A stretch of 64,000 bases of DNA from Proteromonas lacertae (taxonomy: Eukaryota; Sar; Bigyra; Opalinata; Proteromonadidae): positions 310,001 through 374,000 of the forward strand of contig NGBS01001160.1 of the NCBI GenBank assembly GCA_002245135.1, read 5' to 3'. Below, piece by piece: positions 21,961-33,530 of this stretch (position 1 is the first letter of the stretch; every line of letters starts with the position of its first letter). Under the pieces are notes generated by a model. It made no database searches. It saw only the letters and a program-made list of their open reading frames with translations, and was not told the DNA's origin. The position numbers and the translations under genes are program-made.

Positions 21961-24861
21961 ATGTTTTATTTTTATCGATTTCTGGTTGTAATAATAGGAA
22001 TATCATCTGTATTTTCTGCTAACTGGGCAGAAATAAGTGGATCATATGGTCAAAACGTAGCAATTCCTGCCTCTAGTGTTTTCATGCCAAGATCAGGAAG
22101 TGCTGCTGTAGTAATTCCAAAAACACCTCGACCACCTGGAGATAGAAGTGATTCTGATGAATATTATGATAGAGTGTTTTTATTAGGTATATTTCTTATA
22201 ATATTTGTTTCTAGGTGGAGATACATATGATGAAACTACTCTTGAGGGTGATTACACTAATGATGTATTTTATACAAGAGGAAAACAATGGCACATTTAT
22301 CAAAGTCGAATTGAAAAGAATCAATGGGGAGAAAACATGCCAAAAATTGTATCATATGCCCAATGGAAATTGGTAAGTTCCAATAGTTATGTCACACTTG
22401 GATTATCATATGATGACTTAATATCTTGTTTTGCTGAAACTACCTTAGAAAGACCAGAAATACCACTAGGTAATTGTACAGCCACTAAACATATAAGAAG
22501 AACAGCAGCATGGTTACCAAGAAGAGATGGAACTGCTGTTTATTATAAAGATTATGTATATTTTTTTATTAGATTTATTTTGTATAGATATATCTAATGG
22601 GTGGAAGAGGCAGAGGAGGTGAAGACATGCCCAAAGGTTGGGAATATACCCACGGTGGCTTTTACAATGCAAATTTTGGTGATCATAAAATATGGAGAGA
22701 AGAAACACGATTATTGAATGATGTATGGAAGAGTAAAGATGGTAGACAGTGGGAATTAGTAACTCAAGGATGTCATGTAGTAACTAAAGACTTAGTATAT
22801 GGTCCAGGAGATAATACAACACAATGTATTACTAATAATCAATGTAAAGGTAATTCAGAATGTTTAACATTAAGTAATGGTAGTAGACAATGTGTATGTA
22901 AAATGTGGAGTAAAAGAGAAGGTATGTTTAGTATAGTTTATAATGATTATATTTGGGTATATGGTGGTATGACCCAAGTACAGAAACATGTCTGTGGTAA
23001 TAGAACGTGTGGTGGTGATTATAGGAAGTATATGAATGATATATGGAGATCAGATAATGGATATGAATGGGAATATATGGGAAATGCACCTTGGTTGCCT
23101 AGAGCTGGACATAGTGTGGTAATTCATAATGAATTATTGTATTTGATGGGTGGAATTACTGGTGATGATGAGTATAAATATTATATATATATATATATAT
23201 TGAATATATAGTGATGTTGATAATGATCATTTCTTAAATGATTTTTGGGTAAGTGAAAATGGTGTAAATTGGACTGAAATTATCACTCCTCATTCATATA
23301 CACCTCGAGCATATTTTGGTGCTGGTTCTACCTATGGTTTCTTGTATATTTATCATTATTAATAATATATTGATATTAGAGTATTAGCTGCAGGTCATAC
23401 TGATAATTTAAAGCCATTAAGAGATGCATGGGTATGGGATTCAGAAGATTGGGTTCAAGATTATGGTAATGATACTTTTGGTGAATATTATTTAGCTCCT
23501 TATGATGATATAGAAAGAATGCAATCATTGACTACTGAAGAGTATAAGTACTTACACAGTGAAGGAGTTAATACAATAGAACAATTGGCAAGAATATCAT
23601 TAGATAAAAGTAATATATTAATGGAGAAAATTCCTACAATTTGTGATGAAAAGACTAAAGCATATCGTATAGTAAAACAATGTTCATTAAATAAACAAAG
23701 TTATGATGGTGAATCAATGCAATATTGGGATGCTAAAGTAGTTACTGATGCTTATGTATCAGTCGATGATTATGATGTATATGAAAGACAGAAAAGAGAA
23801 AGATTAAGTTTTGAAATGAGTGATAATCAATGTCTATATCCTTTCATTATTATTATTAATATATATATTTAGTATATTCTTTAATTTTATCTTTTTTTTT
23901 TACAGTCACTGATGAAGAAAGAGATATGTATGGTTTATCACCAATTAATGATATTAAAACAGCACCAATAGATACAGTATGTAAATGGCAATTCTCATCA
24001 AGATCACATGTAGTTGGCGTTGTATTGAATGATGATTTATATGTAATTGCTGGATATAAAGGACATGGATTAGGTCCTTCCAATTCAGTGTGGTATAGAC
24101 GTATGTATTATTCTAATTAACATTTGTATAGAACATAAACCACCAAAAGGTCAGTTCACTAAAACACCTCGTAATAAACATGGTGACCATATATTCCAAT
24201 TCAAATGTGATGAAGATGCTTGTTTGTATGAATATAGAATGTGGAAAATGAAGAATGGAAAGTTTGATAAATATATAAGACAATGGACTGTTACTGTGTA
24301 TATATATAATATAATATATTTATAAATTAATTAATATATAGTGATACACTTGATTTTTCAGATTGGGATCTTGATCGAGGAGATTATCACTTTGAATTTA
24401 GAGCAATTGACGCTTCAGGTAATAAAGATACATGTCCAGATGATTGTATATTAGGAAGAACATATTATGAATGGACTTATGTACCTCCTTTCCCATGGTG
24501 GTGGATATTAGTAGCTTTAGCTATAGTTATAGTTTTACTAATGCTCTATTATTGTTACGTTAGATATAGACAAAGAAATGAAGCTTTACAAAGATATGCA
24601 TTAAGAAGATTAAAACCAAGATTTGAAAGGATGCAGAAAGAGAAAGGTGGAGATGCTTTGGATTGGGATGAATTTAGAGATACTGCAAAAGAGATTGCTG
24701 CAGAGAAGTTGGTTGATCCTGCTGTAGAAGAAAGAAGAGCAAATGCATTGTATGATGAACTAACTCCAGAAGAAATAGCAAGACGAAAACAGATGGAAGA
24801 AAGAGAAAGAATGGTAATAGCTAAAAATACACATCCAGTTTTACCTTTAAAAATAACATAA
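21961..24861 (+). CDS. Kelch-repeat type I membrane protein with EGF-like knot
   Basis: About eight exons. An N-terminal signal sequence (YFYRFLVVIIGISSVFSANW) leads to an extracellular kelch-type propeller. Several blades show the pattern of NDVW/NDIW, a Trp a few residues later, PRxGH-like turns and GG (YLMGGRGRGG, WVYGGM, LYLMGGITG, YVIAGYKGHG). An EGF-like insert (CITNNQCKGNSECL ... QCVC) sits inside one blade, and further Cys pairs suggest lumenal disulfides. One membrane helix follows (WWWILVALAIVIVLLMLYYC, about 24495-24555), then a cytoplasmic tail of ~100 residues, highly charged and helical. It is a surface or endomembrane receptor-like protein; the ligand is unknown. The Met at 21961 is chosen because it starts the signal peptide. 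Confidence 0.85.
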
Positions 24862-24969
24862 TATTATTTATTCTTTATATATGTAATATTTTTTATTTTC
24901 TCATAAACAGAAACAAATTTAATAATTAAAATTTTAAAGTCAAAATACTTTTTATTAAAAATATATATT

Positions 24970-27782
24970 CTATAATCTTCTTGCTGGAGAACTATTTGAC
25001 ATTCTACGAGGAAGATAATGTTCATTACTTATTAATGATAATTTGTAATTATAAGCTTCTTCTAAATCAAGAGCTTTCTGTAATCTGGCTTTAATAATAG
25101 GAACAATTGAAGCTAATAATGGTGTGATATTCTCATATGAAACAAGACGTTTGGGACATTCTAATTCACAGCATTTGTATAACTGACACAAATACATATA
25201 AATATCTTCCAATACACTTTTATTCTTGCTTTCTTCAGCTGTAGATCTTAATGAAGATAGAGATTTTGATTTGTATTGTTTAACCATAATATGATATGAT
25301 TTTAATAAATCTTCATACTTCTCTTGATAGTATTTAGTATTCTATCAACAATATAATAACAGAATAATATAATATAGTATATACCTCTTGTAATTCATTG
25401 ATATATTTTTCATCTTTTTTAATTTGAATCTTTAAATCTTCATTTTCATCAGTTACACTATTCAATTTTATCTTTTGAATTGTTGGACTTAGCGTTTTAC
25501 CAGTTTGATTAATACTACTCTTTGTTGTTGATCTTAATTGAGTTTTTAAATCATCATTTTCATCCTTTATTATTGATAATTGGTTTATTTTCTTGATCAA
25601 TTTTGAGAGTGTTACTTTCATTTCATCTTTCTCATGTGTAAACTCTTGAATTTGATTCTTCAAATTCTCATTCTCTTTCATTAATTCTTCTTTTTCTTTA
25701 CTATCTTTTACTATTTTACCTTTTTTCTCCATTGTATCATCATCATCATCATTATTTTCTTCTTCTTCTTCACCTTCATTCTCTGAAATGATTTGTTGTT
25801 GTTGTGGTGGTTCATCATTACTATTGCAGTATAATTCAATAACACCATTATATTTCAATTTCAAATCTTCATATTCAAGATGTAAACTGGCTAATTCATT
25901 CTTTAATTGATTATTCTCTTCCATTTTTACATCCAATAAATTACTCATTTTTTCATTTCTCTTTTGGAATAAAGATACTTTTTCCAATAACACTTCCATT
26001 TCACTATCTCTACTTTGTTTGAAGATTGGAGAACTTGTTTCTATTGCATGATTTAATCCACTATAATATCTTTGAAGTTTCTCTAATTCATCTTTAATAG
26101 TTGTATTTTCATTGCGAAGTGAAAGAATAATATTCTATATATATTAACAATTATTATTATACTTTATATTCTTTTTCTTCATAATCATAAATATTCTTTA
26201 ATCTCATATGTTCTTCACCCAATTTTTCATTTTTTTCTCTTTCATCTCTTAATTGTGTATAACACTTCTTCAATTCTTCGTTTAATGATAATATATTCAT
26301 CATCTCATCATGTTGTATATCTCCATTAAATCCATTTCCTTCTGGTGATGATTGAGTTGTTGTATTGGGAGATAATGTTAATAACTGTTGTTGTTCTAAC
26401 TGTTTAGGTTTAGGTTGGATTTGTTGTTGTTGCTGGATTTGTTGAAGTTGTTTCTAACAATTACAAATATATAATAATAATAATTGATACATTTAATTGA
26501 GTATTGATATTATGTAAATTAGTAATTGTTTGTTCTTTAATCAGCAATTGTGATGATATTTCATTAATTGTAGTTGTCAAATGTTTCTAAATCAATAAAT
26601 CAATAAAAATAACAAATACATTCTGTTGTTCTAAATCTTTAATATGACACTGATGAACACTTTCTTCTAATTGATTTTCATCTCGAGATAAATCACTTGT
26701 ATTGGTTGTAAAACTATTATCTTGTTGTAGTGACTGTATCTGAAACTCTAATTCAGCTTGAATATTCTATTATATATATATATATAATAATAATAATAAT
26801 ACTAGTAATTCAGATATCTTATTCTCATTTTGGTTATTCATTTCTTCCAATTCTTTTATTGTTTGATTTTTCTCTTCTATTATCTTCTATTTTATATATA
26901 TATATATAAATATAAATATAAATATATAAATATATACATCAGATTTAACATCTACATGTTGTTTCAATGTTATTACTTGTTCTTGCAATTCTCTTATTCG
27001 TATATTATCTTTAGCAATAATATCGGATATTTGTTGCTTTAATTTATCGATTTCAAGTTCATAATCGGATGATATTCTTTCTACCTTTGCTTCAAATTCT
27101 CTCTACAATAATTATAATATTTATATACTTGCACAGTTTGACGGTAATTGAATAAATCCGTTTCTGATACTTTTTGATTCATTGGTTGGTGATGATGTTC
27201 TAGAATAATCATGTAATGTTTTGTTTAGCCTTTGATTCTCAATTTCTAATGATTCATTTCTCTTTTGAAGTTCTTGTACTAATTACATAATAAAATGTGA
27301 TATAAATATACATTGTTTTTTGGTTTTGTTTAATTCCATTTTTAGATCCAAATTCTCAGCATGAAATATTTGCAACAACTTTGTTTGTGATTCTCTAGAA
27401 TGATATTCTACCATTTTCCAACACGGCTAATATTTATATATAAACTCGTTCAATATACGAGCACTAGATGAACTTTCAAATGATAATCTTCCTATAATAA
27501 ATAAAAAATTCAAACAATACTTGCTTGATCTTCACCTGGAGTAGTATTTACCTAATGTAATATGATATAATAATACCGATGGTCTTGCTTTTGTTTCTGA
27601 ACAACTTCTATTAATTGGCTTTGATAAACGAATATCTGAAGGTTTAATTGAAGGTGCTGCATAGCTGTTTAAAATAGCTACAGAATGATACATAAATATA
27701 ATATACACTCAGGAGAGTGGATTGTATTATCTAAATTAACAGCTCTCATTCTCAATTGATTAGCAAATATTTTATCATCCAT
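24970..27782 (-). CDS. Long coiled-coil protein, many small exons
   Basis: On the minus strand, a series of 10-13 short exons separated by A/T-only introns encodes an almost continuous coiled coil. The start MDDKIFANQLRMRAVNLDNT (Met at 27782) is followed by a Ser-rich head. Heptad-rich stretches at about 27400-25340 carry poly-Gln patches. The C-terminal exon (24970-25287) has a helical segment (LASIVPIIKARLQKALDLEE) and a short basic end SNSSPARRL. No motor, kinase or other catalytic motif is visible. The architecture would suit a centrosomal, basal-body or Golgi scaffold, which is inference only. Individual exon borders in the first third are uncertain. Confidence 0.65.
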
Positions 27783-27901
27783 AGTAACTGTTGCTAAATA
27801 ATCATATAGAAAAAAGATACATTGGTTATTCATCAACAAAAACAAAAAAAAATAAGTGACTAAGTCAAAATGTCAATAAAAGGTATTAAAAATTAAAAAT
27901 G

Positions 27902-27974
27902 TGGTGGGGGCGGGGCTCGAACCCGCGACCTTTGGCTCATAAGACCAAAGCTCTACCGACTGAGCTACTCCACC
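27902..27974 (-). tRNA. trnI-UAU: tRNA-Ile (anticodon UAU), no intron
   Basis: The minus strand folds into a full cloverleaf of 73 nt. The acceptor is GGTGGAG paired with CCCCACC (one A-C mismatch), followed by a D arm GCTC/GAGC and a 5-bp anticodon stem TTGGT/GCCAA with loop CTTATGA, giving anticodon TAT. The T arm GCGGG/CCCGC has loop TTCGAGC. A-box and B-box promoter sequences match consensus only on this strand. A run of five T follows the 3' end, as expected for a Pol III terminator. UAU decodes AUA isoleucine, a frequent codon in so AT-rich a genome. Confidence 0.9.
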
Positions 27975-28031
27975 TTCTAATCATTTTTTAAAAATTGCAT
28001 ATTTATAATATTCACTGAATAAAAGAAGAAT

Positions 28032-28923
28032 ATGGATCTTTCGCAATCAAAAGAAAACGATCATGTTAGAGATTGTATTGACAATATTGTGATGTGTACT
28101 AACCCTGTGCATATGAATAAAACTATTTCGTTCTTTGGAACAGCGAATTATAAACTTAGAGCATATTATCTACAGTTACATGATGAACCTCTGGTTGAGA
28201 TGAATGATCCTGATGATGATAAGTTTTTTATTGCTTGTCCATACAATCAAGAGAATAATAGTTTCCGTTCTCCTTGGTCTTGTAAATATTATCCAGAACA
28301 AGCTAAAGAATATTATATACCCCCAGCAAAAATAAGAGAAGAAGAGATTCAAGCAAATACTTTGTTTGAAAAGTATGTTAAGCAGTATTATGGTAATGCA
28401 ACATCATCTGTGTATTATTGGCTTTCAGGTGGATACAAGTTTCAAGCTGCTTTTTTAGTTCACAAAAGTATAGTTTTTAAGTCCATCATTGTATTATTAT
28501 ATAGAAACTGATTTAGGTTGTTGGGATTCTATTCATATATGTGAAAAACAAGCTGAAAAAGCAGGAAAAGAAAGTAGATATGAAGTATCTTCATCTGTTA
28601 TTCTCACAATTCGCAAAGACAATTTTGATTATAATATATACTATCATAAACATACTAAATCCAATTATCCAGTAGAAAAATCGACACTCTCTTGTTTAGG
28701 TGAAATGATCGAAATATCTGAGAATAATATACGTTCACAGATTGATGGCGTGTATTTCTCAAGAACTCATTCATTCTTAACAAAATTACACAAACAACCA
28801 AAGAAGAAGAAGATTCCAGTAGGTGGTGTTTCAATGTTTGGTATGATGGGAATGGGTGGTGGTGGTGGTGCACCAAATGGATTGGCGGAATTATTAGCTG
28901 CTAGAAGAAATAAGAATGGATAA
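28032..28923 (+). CDS. CAPZB: F-actin capping protein, beta subunit
   Basis: Two exons (28032-28467, 28505-28923) joined over a 37-nt intron give 284 residues. The conserved CapZ-beta core is clear: FIACPYNQENNSFRSPWSCK, PPAKIREEEIQANTLFEKY, SSVYYWLSGG, then GCWDSIHICE and IRSQIDGVYFSRT. CapZ alpha/beta heterodimers cap actin filament barbed ends. The N-terminal ~65 residues are diverged from animal and yeast forms. After the normal C-terminal helix there is an extra ~35-residue tail: basic, then Met/Gly-rich, ending GLAELLAARRNKNG. In animal CapZ-beta the C-terminus is the actin-binding tentacle, so this tail is functionally interesting. Confidence 0.93.
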
Positions 28924-29056
28924 GAAAAAATGTAATTGTTTGTTGTTATTATTATCAAGAAATTTTATATACTTTTTAGATATATATACTCTAAATTGTG
29001 TTTTTTTGAATTGATCAATATAAACAAAATTAACATTCAAAAATAGAATATAACCA

Positions 29057-29655
29057 TTATATCAATTTAGGGAAATCAACTTTTTGACCATTTATTTGTA
29101 AACTTTGACCAGCTAAACTTCTTTTCACATTTGCTTCAAAACTACTCTTATCATTCAATAATTCCATTCCTGCTTCTCGATTCAATGGATCTTCAGGATT
29201 TGGTTCATAGAATAAAAATAATAAACCAAATACTACAGCATATAAGTCATTCACAGGATTCCACTCTTTTCGTAAGATATTTAAACATACATTACCTTGT
29301 AAATCGATATTCGGATGATAAACTTTTGTTTCACATATCACTTTTGGAGGGTCATAAGGGTAAGTTTCAGGAATTGTACAACTGAATTTATATCTACTAA
29401 TTAACACTTTAATTATACGTAGCTTTATTCCAAAGACCATTCTGGGGAGTTATATACATCATTAAACTCAAAGGATTCTCTTTGTTTGGCAGTTCAACTC
29501 GACCAAAATCAAGATGGTCAACAGTCGTTAAATCTATTTCAGTATATTATATCAAACACATTTATACCACTCATCACTCTACTAATTGCAGTTTTGGCTG
29601 TTGATCTCCCAGCATTTGCACCACGACCTCTTCCTTTAGATGCTGTTGTCCACAT
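29057..29655 (-). CDS. UBE2M: NEDD8-conjugating enzyme UBC12 (UBE2M)
   Basis: Three exons (29568-29655, 29419-29533, 29057-29396) give about 180 residues. The second intron is only 22 nt (29397-29418; a 25-nt version is also possible). The core matches UBC12: YPYDPPKVICETKVYHPNID followed by LQGNVCLNILRKEW with the catalytic cysteine, then FLFYEPNPEDPLNREA. The HPN motif and LNILR next to the active Cys separate it from ubiquitin E2s. UBC12 transfers NEDD8 to cullins, activating cullin-RING ligases. The N-terminus (MWTTASKGRGRGANAG) is basic and Gly-rich, unlike the hydrophobic MIKLF start that animal UBC12 inserts into DCN1, so docking may differ. The Met at 29655 is the only one in frame upstream of the E2 fold. 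Confidence 0.93.
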
Positions 29656-29849
29656 TATTATAATTTCAAAGAATTAATAAATAATATGCAAAAATAGAGA
29701 AGTTAATGTAAATTTAAAAAAATCAGATTAGAATTTCAAATCTGGTTTGATTAATTGTGAAACGAACAAATATTTAACAAATTAAAAATAGAACGAACTA
29801 GTTAACTTATGTTTTTATTTAAATATTGCTAATGACAAGAAGGCCAAAA

Positions 29850-30920
29850 TTACATATCACAATGATATTTAACTACATCTAATGATTTTTCACTGTATGA
29901 GTGTATTATTGGAGGAATACTTCCATCAATATTATAAATAGTATTATTCACTGGTACTGCGTAAGATTTAACATCGAAACGAACTTCAAGATGTAAAGTC
30001 CAAGCAACACCAAAGCCATTTAAACTAACATAAAGAGGAAGAGTTGAAAAATCATATAAATACAACATTAGATTAAATAATGCTTGATCAGTAGTTTTAA
30101 AATATCTTTTTAACATAAAATTAACCAGTTTATTATAAAAATATGTTATTTCTTTTTCACTACCATAGATTGCACCTCCATTTATCAATGCATTATCTAA
30201 ATATTTATATGCATATTTAAATCCATATAACCATACTATATCATAATACGAATTAGCCATTTTAAAGTTGTATGTTTGTTCTACTAAATATACTCCTTCT
30301 CCTATATTCCAATCAAAGGGATTTGCTTGGAAATAGATATCTCTCACATCACAACTTAGATAATATTTGTATTTATAACCATATATATTTAACCAAATGT
30401 TGATTAAATACAATCTTATAGTTGAGTATTTATTATAATAATCTCCCTCATTTATGTGTGATAGAATATAAGAAGAATTTACTGGATATTTGGTATTATT
30501 TTGAGAATAATAAGGAAATGATTTTGTTAAATTAACATATTCTATTGAATATTTTCTCAAAAAATGAAAACTTTCTTCTTTACTATTTTCATCAATTAAC
30601 AATAAAACATCTCCTTTATAATATCTTCTTAAACTCATTATAAAATATTCATATTTATCATATTCATATCCTAAAGCTACACCTATCACAATTGAATTGT
30701 AAATGGCATTATATTTCCTTTCTTCATATTCTAAATATTTTGCATGCATTTTGCTTTCATTTTCACTTTGAATATGGATTTTTACTTCATCTTGAGTAGG
30801 ATATTTTGGTATTGAAAATTTGTATGGCTTTATTATTTCATATTCTACATATTCGTACAAATAACATTCAACTGGATAAATTATATAGAAAAAAATCAAA
30901 TATACATAAATAAATTGCAT
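29850..30920 (-). CDS. Secreted/Golgi glycosyltransferase-like protein
   Basis: A single 356-residue exon with an N-terminal signal (YVYLIFFYIIYPVEC). A catalytic-looking core has a D-x-D type motif in YYLSCDVRDIYFQANPF, then a nucleotide-sugar-transferase-like segment (INGGAIYG) and TTDQALFN. Several N-glycosylation sequons point to passage through the ER. It is clearly homologous to the gene at 57604-58698, which shares the CDARD/CDVRD-FQxNPF motif and a YNIDGS-P ending. Family: a protist/fungal glycosyltransferase group with a GT-A style DxD; the substrate is unknown. It starts the glycan gene cluster of 29.8-34.4 kb, and its promoter carries the GAAACGGGTA motif 15 bp upstream. Confidence 0.78.
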   Translation of the reverse strand: MQFIYVYLIFFYIIYPVECYLYEYVEYEIIKPYKFSIPKYPTQDEVKIHIQSENESKMHAKYLEYEERKYNAIYNSIVIGVALGYEYDKYEYFIMSLRRYYKGDVLLLIDENSKEESFHFLRKYSIEYVNLTKSFPYYSQNNTKYPVNSSYILSHINEGDYYNKYSTIRLYLINIWLNIYGYKYKYYLSCDVRDIYFQANPFDWNIGEGVYLVEQTYNFKMANSYYDIVWLYGFKYAYKYLDNALINGGAIYGSEKEITYFYNKLVNFMLKRYFKTTDQALFNLMLYLYDFSTLPLYVSLNGFGVAWTLHLEVRFDVKSYAVPVNNTIYNIDGSIPPIIHSYSEKSLDVVKYHCDM

Positions 30921-30934
30921 TTTTAATAATTTAT

Positions 30935-30944
30935 GAAACGGGTA
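30935..30944 (+). promoter_or_regulatory. GAAACGGATA-type promoter motif, site 1
   Basis: GAAACGGGTA (one mismatch to the shared motif) lies 15 bp upstream of the start codon of the minus-strand glycosyltransferase at 30920. Confidence 0.45.
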
Positions 30945-31002
30945 TATTTTTAATCATTAGTTTAAAGCCACATATAAATATATTAAATTATTAACAGACA
31001 GA

Positions 31003-32031
31003 TTAATTCATAAAATCATTTACTCTCTTTATTATAAAGTCTGTAAAATTATTCATGTCATTAAAATTTTCAACCATTTTCTTTTTGTTACAAGTAATAT
31101 TAATATTAATTTTGAATTTCAAATAATAGTTCCCATTTTCATGTGACACAAATGCATAATTTATCAATTTCAAATATCCAGAGAATCTTTTATCAGGATG
31201 TTTTCCTGATATATATATGACAGGTGTATTCATCGATATACAGGGTAAAATCGTGTGTAAATTACTTGTTAAAACCAAAGTTGATTTTTCATATATTTTT
31301 AATAATCTATATGCTTCATTGAATCTATCATAATGAGCGGTAGAATGTTTGAAATTCTTATTTAAATACATTATTTCACTAAAGTTGTAATACTTTAATA
31401 CTCTTTCATTCAAAAAATCCCATATTACATTTCCATCAATACAATTATCACAATTAACAATACATAATATTGTATCATTGATTTTATTTGCATAGTTATG
31501 ATATGATAAGCCCAACGTAAGTGTTAGACATCCACTAAAATATGCTTTGATTCCTAACGATTTTAGATAATTCATTGTTGATATATCTCTACAACCTATT
31601 GGTTCATGTTTTCTTAAATACCATAATGAAGAGTTGAATTTTTTATGTTGATTATCAATATGATAAGAAATATATAAAGGCATAATTCTCTCGGATGGAA
31701 AATATGTAGAATTTTGTAGATTCCACCATGCATTCATTATCATTTTAACTGGAGGACCATTATAATATCTAATAAAATCTCTATCAATATATATAACTTG
31801 CTTTCTACCACAAAAATATAACGAAGCAATAGATTGTATATAATCACCTAAATTTACATAATCAAATCCAGAATAAACAGAATCATACTCTTCTGTTTTA
31901 TCATCTCCATATTTGTATATCATTATTCCACAATATTCTTTGTTACTATCGCTATAATAATTTTCCTTACACTCAATACACTTTAGAATGATGAGAAAAA
32001 TGAGAATAAATTTTGAATGAAACGGATTCAT
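31003..32031 (-). CDS. Polysaccharide pyruvyl transferase family protein
   Basis: A single 342-residue exon with a signal peptide (FILIFLIILKCIEC). The order of motifs fits the polysaccharide pyruvyl transferase family (CsaB/WcaK type): FDYVNLGDYIQSIASLYFCG, MPLYISYHI, HEPIGCRDISTMNYLKSLGI and YFSGCLTLTLGLSY, then STLVLTSNLHTILPCISMNT. Members attach ketal-linked pyruvate to sugars of surface glycans (also used in fission yeast N-glycans). Together with the flanking glycosyltransferases and the FkbM methyltransferase it suggests a decorated surface polysaccharide or glycoprotein. The start overlaps the shared promoter motif, and the gene is divergent from glycosyltransferase copy 1 with only 16 bp between the start codons. 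Confidence 0.87.
   Translation of the reverse strand: MNPFHSKFILIFLIILKCIECKENYYSDSNKEYCGIMIYKYGDDKTEEYDSVYSGFDYVNLGDYIQSIASLYFCGRKQVIYIDRDFIRYYNGPPVKMIMNAWWNLQNSTYFPSERIMPLYISYHIDNQHKKFNSSLWYLRKHEPIGCRDISTMNYLKSLGIKAYFSGCLTLTLGLSYHNYANKINDTILCIVNCDNCIDGNVIWDFLNERVLKYYNFSEIMYLNKNFKHSTAHYDRFNEAYRLLKIYEKSTLVLTSNLHTILPCISMNTPVIYISGKHPDKRFSGYLKLINYAFVSHENGNYYLKFKININITCNKKKMVENFNDMNNFTDFIIKRVNDFMN
32019..32028 (+). promoter_or_regulatory. GAAACGGATA-type promoter motif, site 2
   Basis: GAAACGGATT lies 20 bp upstream of glycosyltransferase copy 1 (32048, plus strand) and inside the first codons of the divergent pyruvyl transferase (minus strand). Confidence 0.4.
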
Positions 32032-32040
32032 TTTATTGTA

Positions 32041-33267
32041 AATTGGGATGGCAATTTCATTCTATTCACTTTTGTTTTGGTTGTTTATATTCAATTTTAC
32101 ATACTGTTATAATGTTGACATTCCTGACAAGATTATAATAACAGCTGACTCAAATGTGTTTAAAATGGTAGAAAACTTCTATAATGAAGTGATATTGAAG
32201 TTTAAAGTTCCAAATTTTAGTGTGATAGTATGGAATAATTCATCCTATGAATTTTATAAAAAACACAAAATTCCAGTCGAAAACTCTCCAATTCCTACAG
32301 ATGATACAACAGCATATATTTAGTCATATGAAAAAACGTTTGTGATTAAATCAAAATTACGGAATGAGATAATCTTATATTATTTAAAACAAAATTTAAC
32401 AATATTAAACATGGATTCTGATTTATTCTTCTATAGAAATCCTTTAGAATTACTAAACTATATAAATGTTGATGATGATATAGTTTATCAATGTGATAAT
32501 CCTCCTTTGTGTAATGAGATGTGTTATGGATTATTTTATGTAAAACCATCAAAACCATCAATTAAACTATTTGAAAGAACAATAAATCTGGGAAAGATAA
32601 GTCTGCTTACTATGATTTATTCAGAACAACGATTGATGAATTTATTACTGAAATATGGTAGAATTGCAAATTTGAAATATTCAACGTTTTCTAAAGATGT
32701 TTTCCCTCAAGGTAATGAATATTTTGATGGTTTAGGAGTATTTGTAGATGATAAAAATATTCGAAATGTGATTGGATTTCATAATCATCATATTGCTGGT
32801 AGTCATTCCAAAATCTATCGATTTAAAGGAATTGGGAGTATGGAAGAATGATGAGAATGAATATTATTCATCAAAAACAAGAAAATATATAAAATATTCA
32901 ACAATAATTAAATCAAATTATAAAAGTGATTATGAATTATTGATGATATATTTAATGAATTTAGGAAAAGAGTTAAATCGAACAATAATATTTCCTAGAT
33001 TTAGTCATAGTATAAATAATGAAAGATATATTACAAATTTTATAAATTTTTGGAATATGAAATACTTTGAAGAAAGATATGGATTAAACTATCGAGAGAA
33101 TATATCTTTTTTGTTGTTTAATATAAATAAATAGAATAGTTTAGTTAATATTTGAAAGTATTTCTATTGAATGAATTAGTTCCAAAAGAAGTGAAAGAGA
33201 ATGTGAAAGAAATTTGTGATGAAAATGTAGATGAAATGAAATTATTAAATTCGTATTCAGTTTTATC
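32041..33267 (+). repeat. Direct duplicate, copy 1 (partner 42243-43471)
   Basis: About 1.23 kb that is nearly identical to 42243-43471 in the same orientation, 10.2 kb apart, with the TOR gene between. Identity starts at AATTGGGATG just before the glycosyltransferase start and ends at a shared TCAGTTTTATC; the flanks then differ. Two internal patches of about 20-45 nt are strongly diverged although the lengths are almost unchanged. Confidence 0.9.
32048..33267 (+). pseudogene. Nucleotide-sugar transferase-like gene, copy 1, decayed
   Basis: Same gene as the copy at 42251 (signal peptide FYSLLFWLFIFNFTYC, DSDLFFYRNPLELL with a DxD, FPQGNEYFDGLGVFV). It resembles the nucleotide-diphospho-sugar transferase family (PF03407 type). 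Two lesions mark decay. An in-frame TAG at 32321-32323 lies in a 45-nt patch that differs from copy 2. One extra G at about 32828-32829 shifts the frame so that the conserved ending (WKNDENEYYSSKTRKY) moves to another frame. The coding frame of the C-terminal third is otherwise well preserved, so decay is recent. Readthrough or a functional short form cannot be excluded from sequence. Confidence 0.75.
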
Positions 33268-33488
33268 AATAAATTATGTTATAAGAACTATCTCTGTTGA
33301 AGTAGTAAATAATTATATACATTATCTGTTGAAAGACAATATTTGGCAATATAGTTATATTTTCTAAATGTTGTAATTTGTTGAGATAAAAATTGGCAGA
33401 AGGTATTTCTATTTATTTTAATCAAATAATGTTATTTATTAATAGTTTTTCATTCAATTTATTGAATTATTCATTTTTAAAACATTCT

Positions 33489-33498
33489 GAAACGGATA
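33489..33498 (+). promoter_or_regulatory. GAAACGGATA promoter motif, site 3
   Basis: An exact GAAACGGATA 33 bp upstream of the chosen start codon (33531) of the FkbM-family methyltransferase. Confidence 0.5.
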
Positions 33499-33530
33499 AT
33501 TTTTATTATAATTTGGAACTTTTTGTTTTA

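Noticed and set aside
27902-27974. tRNA-Met (CAT) on the plus strand
   Set aside because: The plus strand shows CTCATAA, like a Met anticodon loop, but the A box, B box and T-rich terminator only make sense on the minus strand, where the anticodon is TAT.
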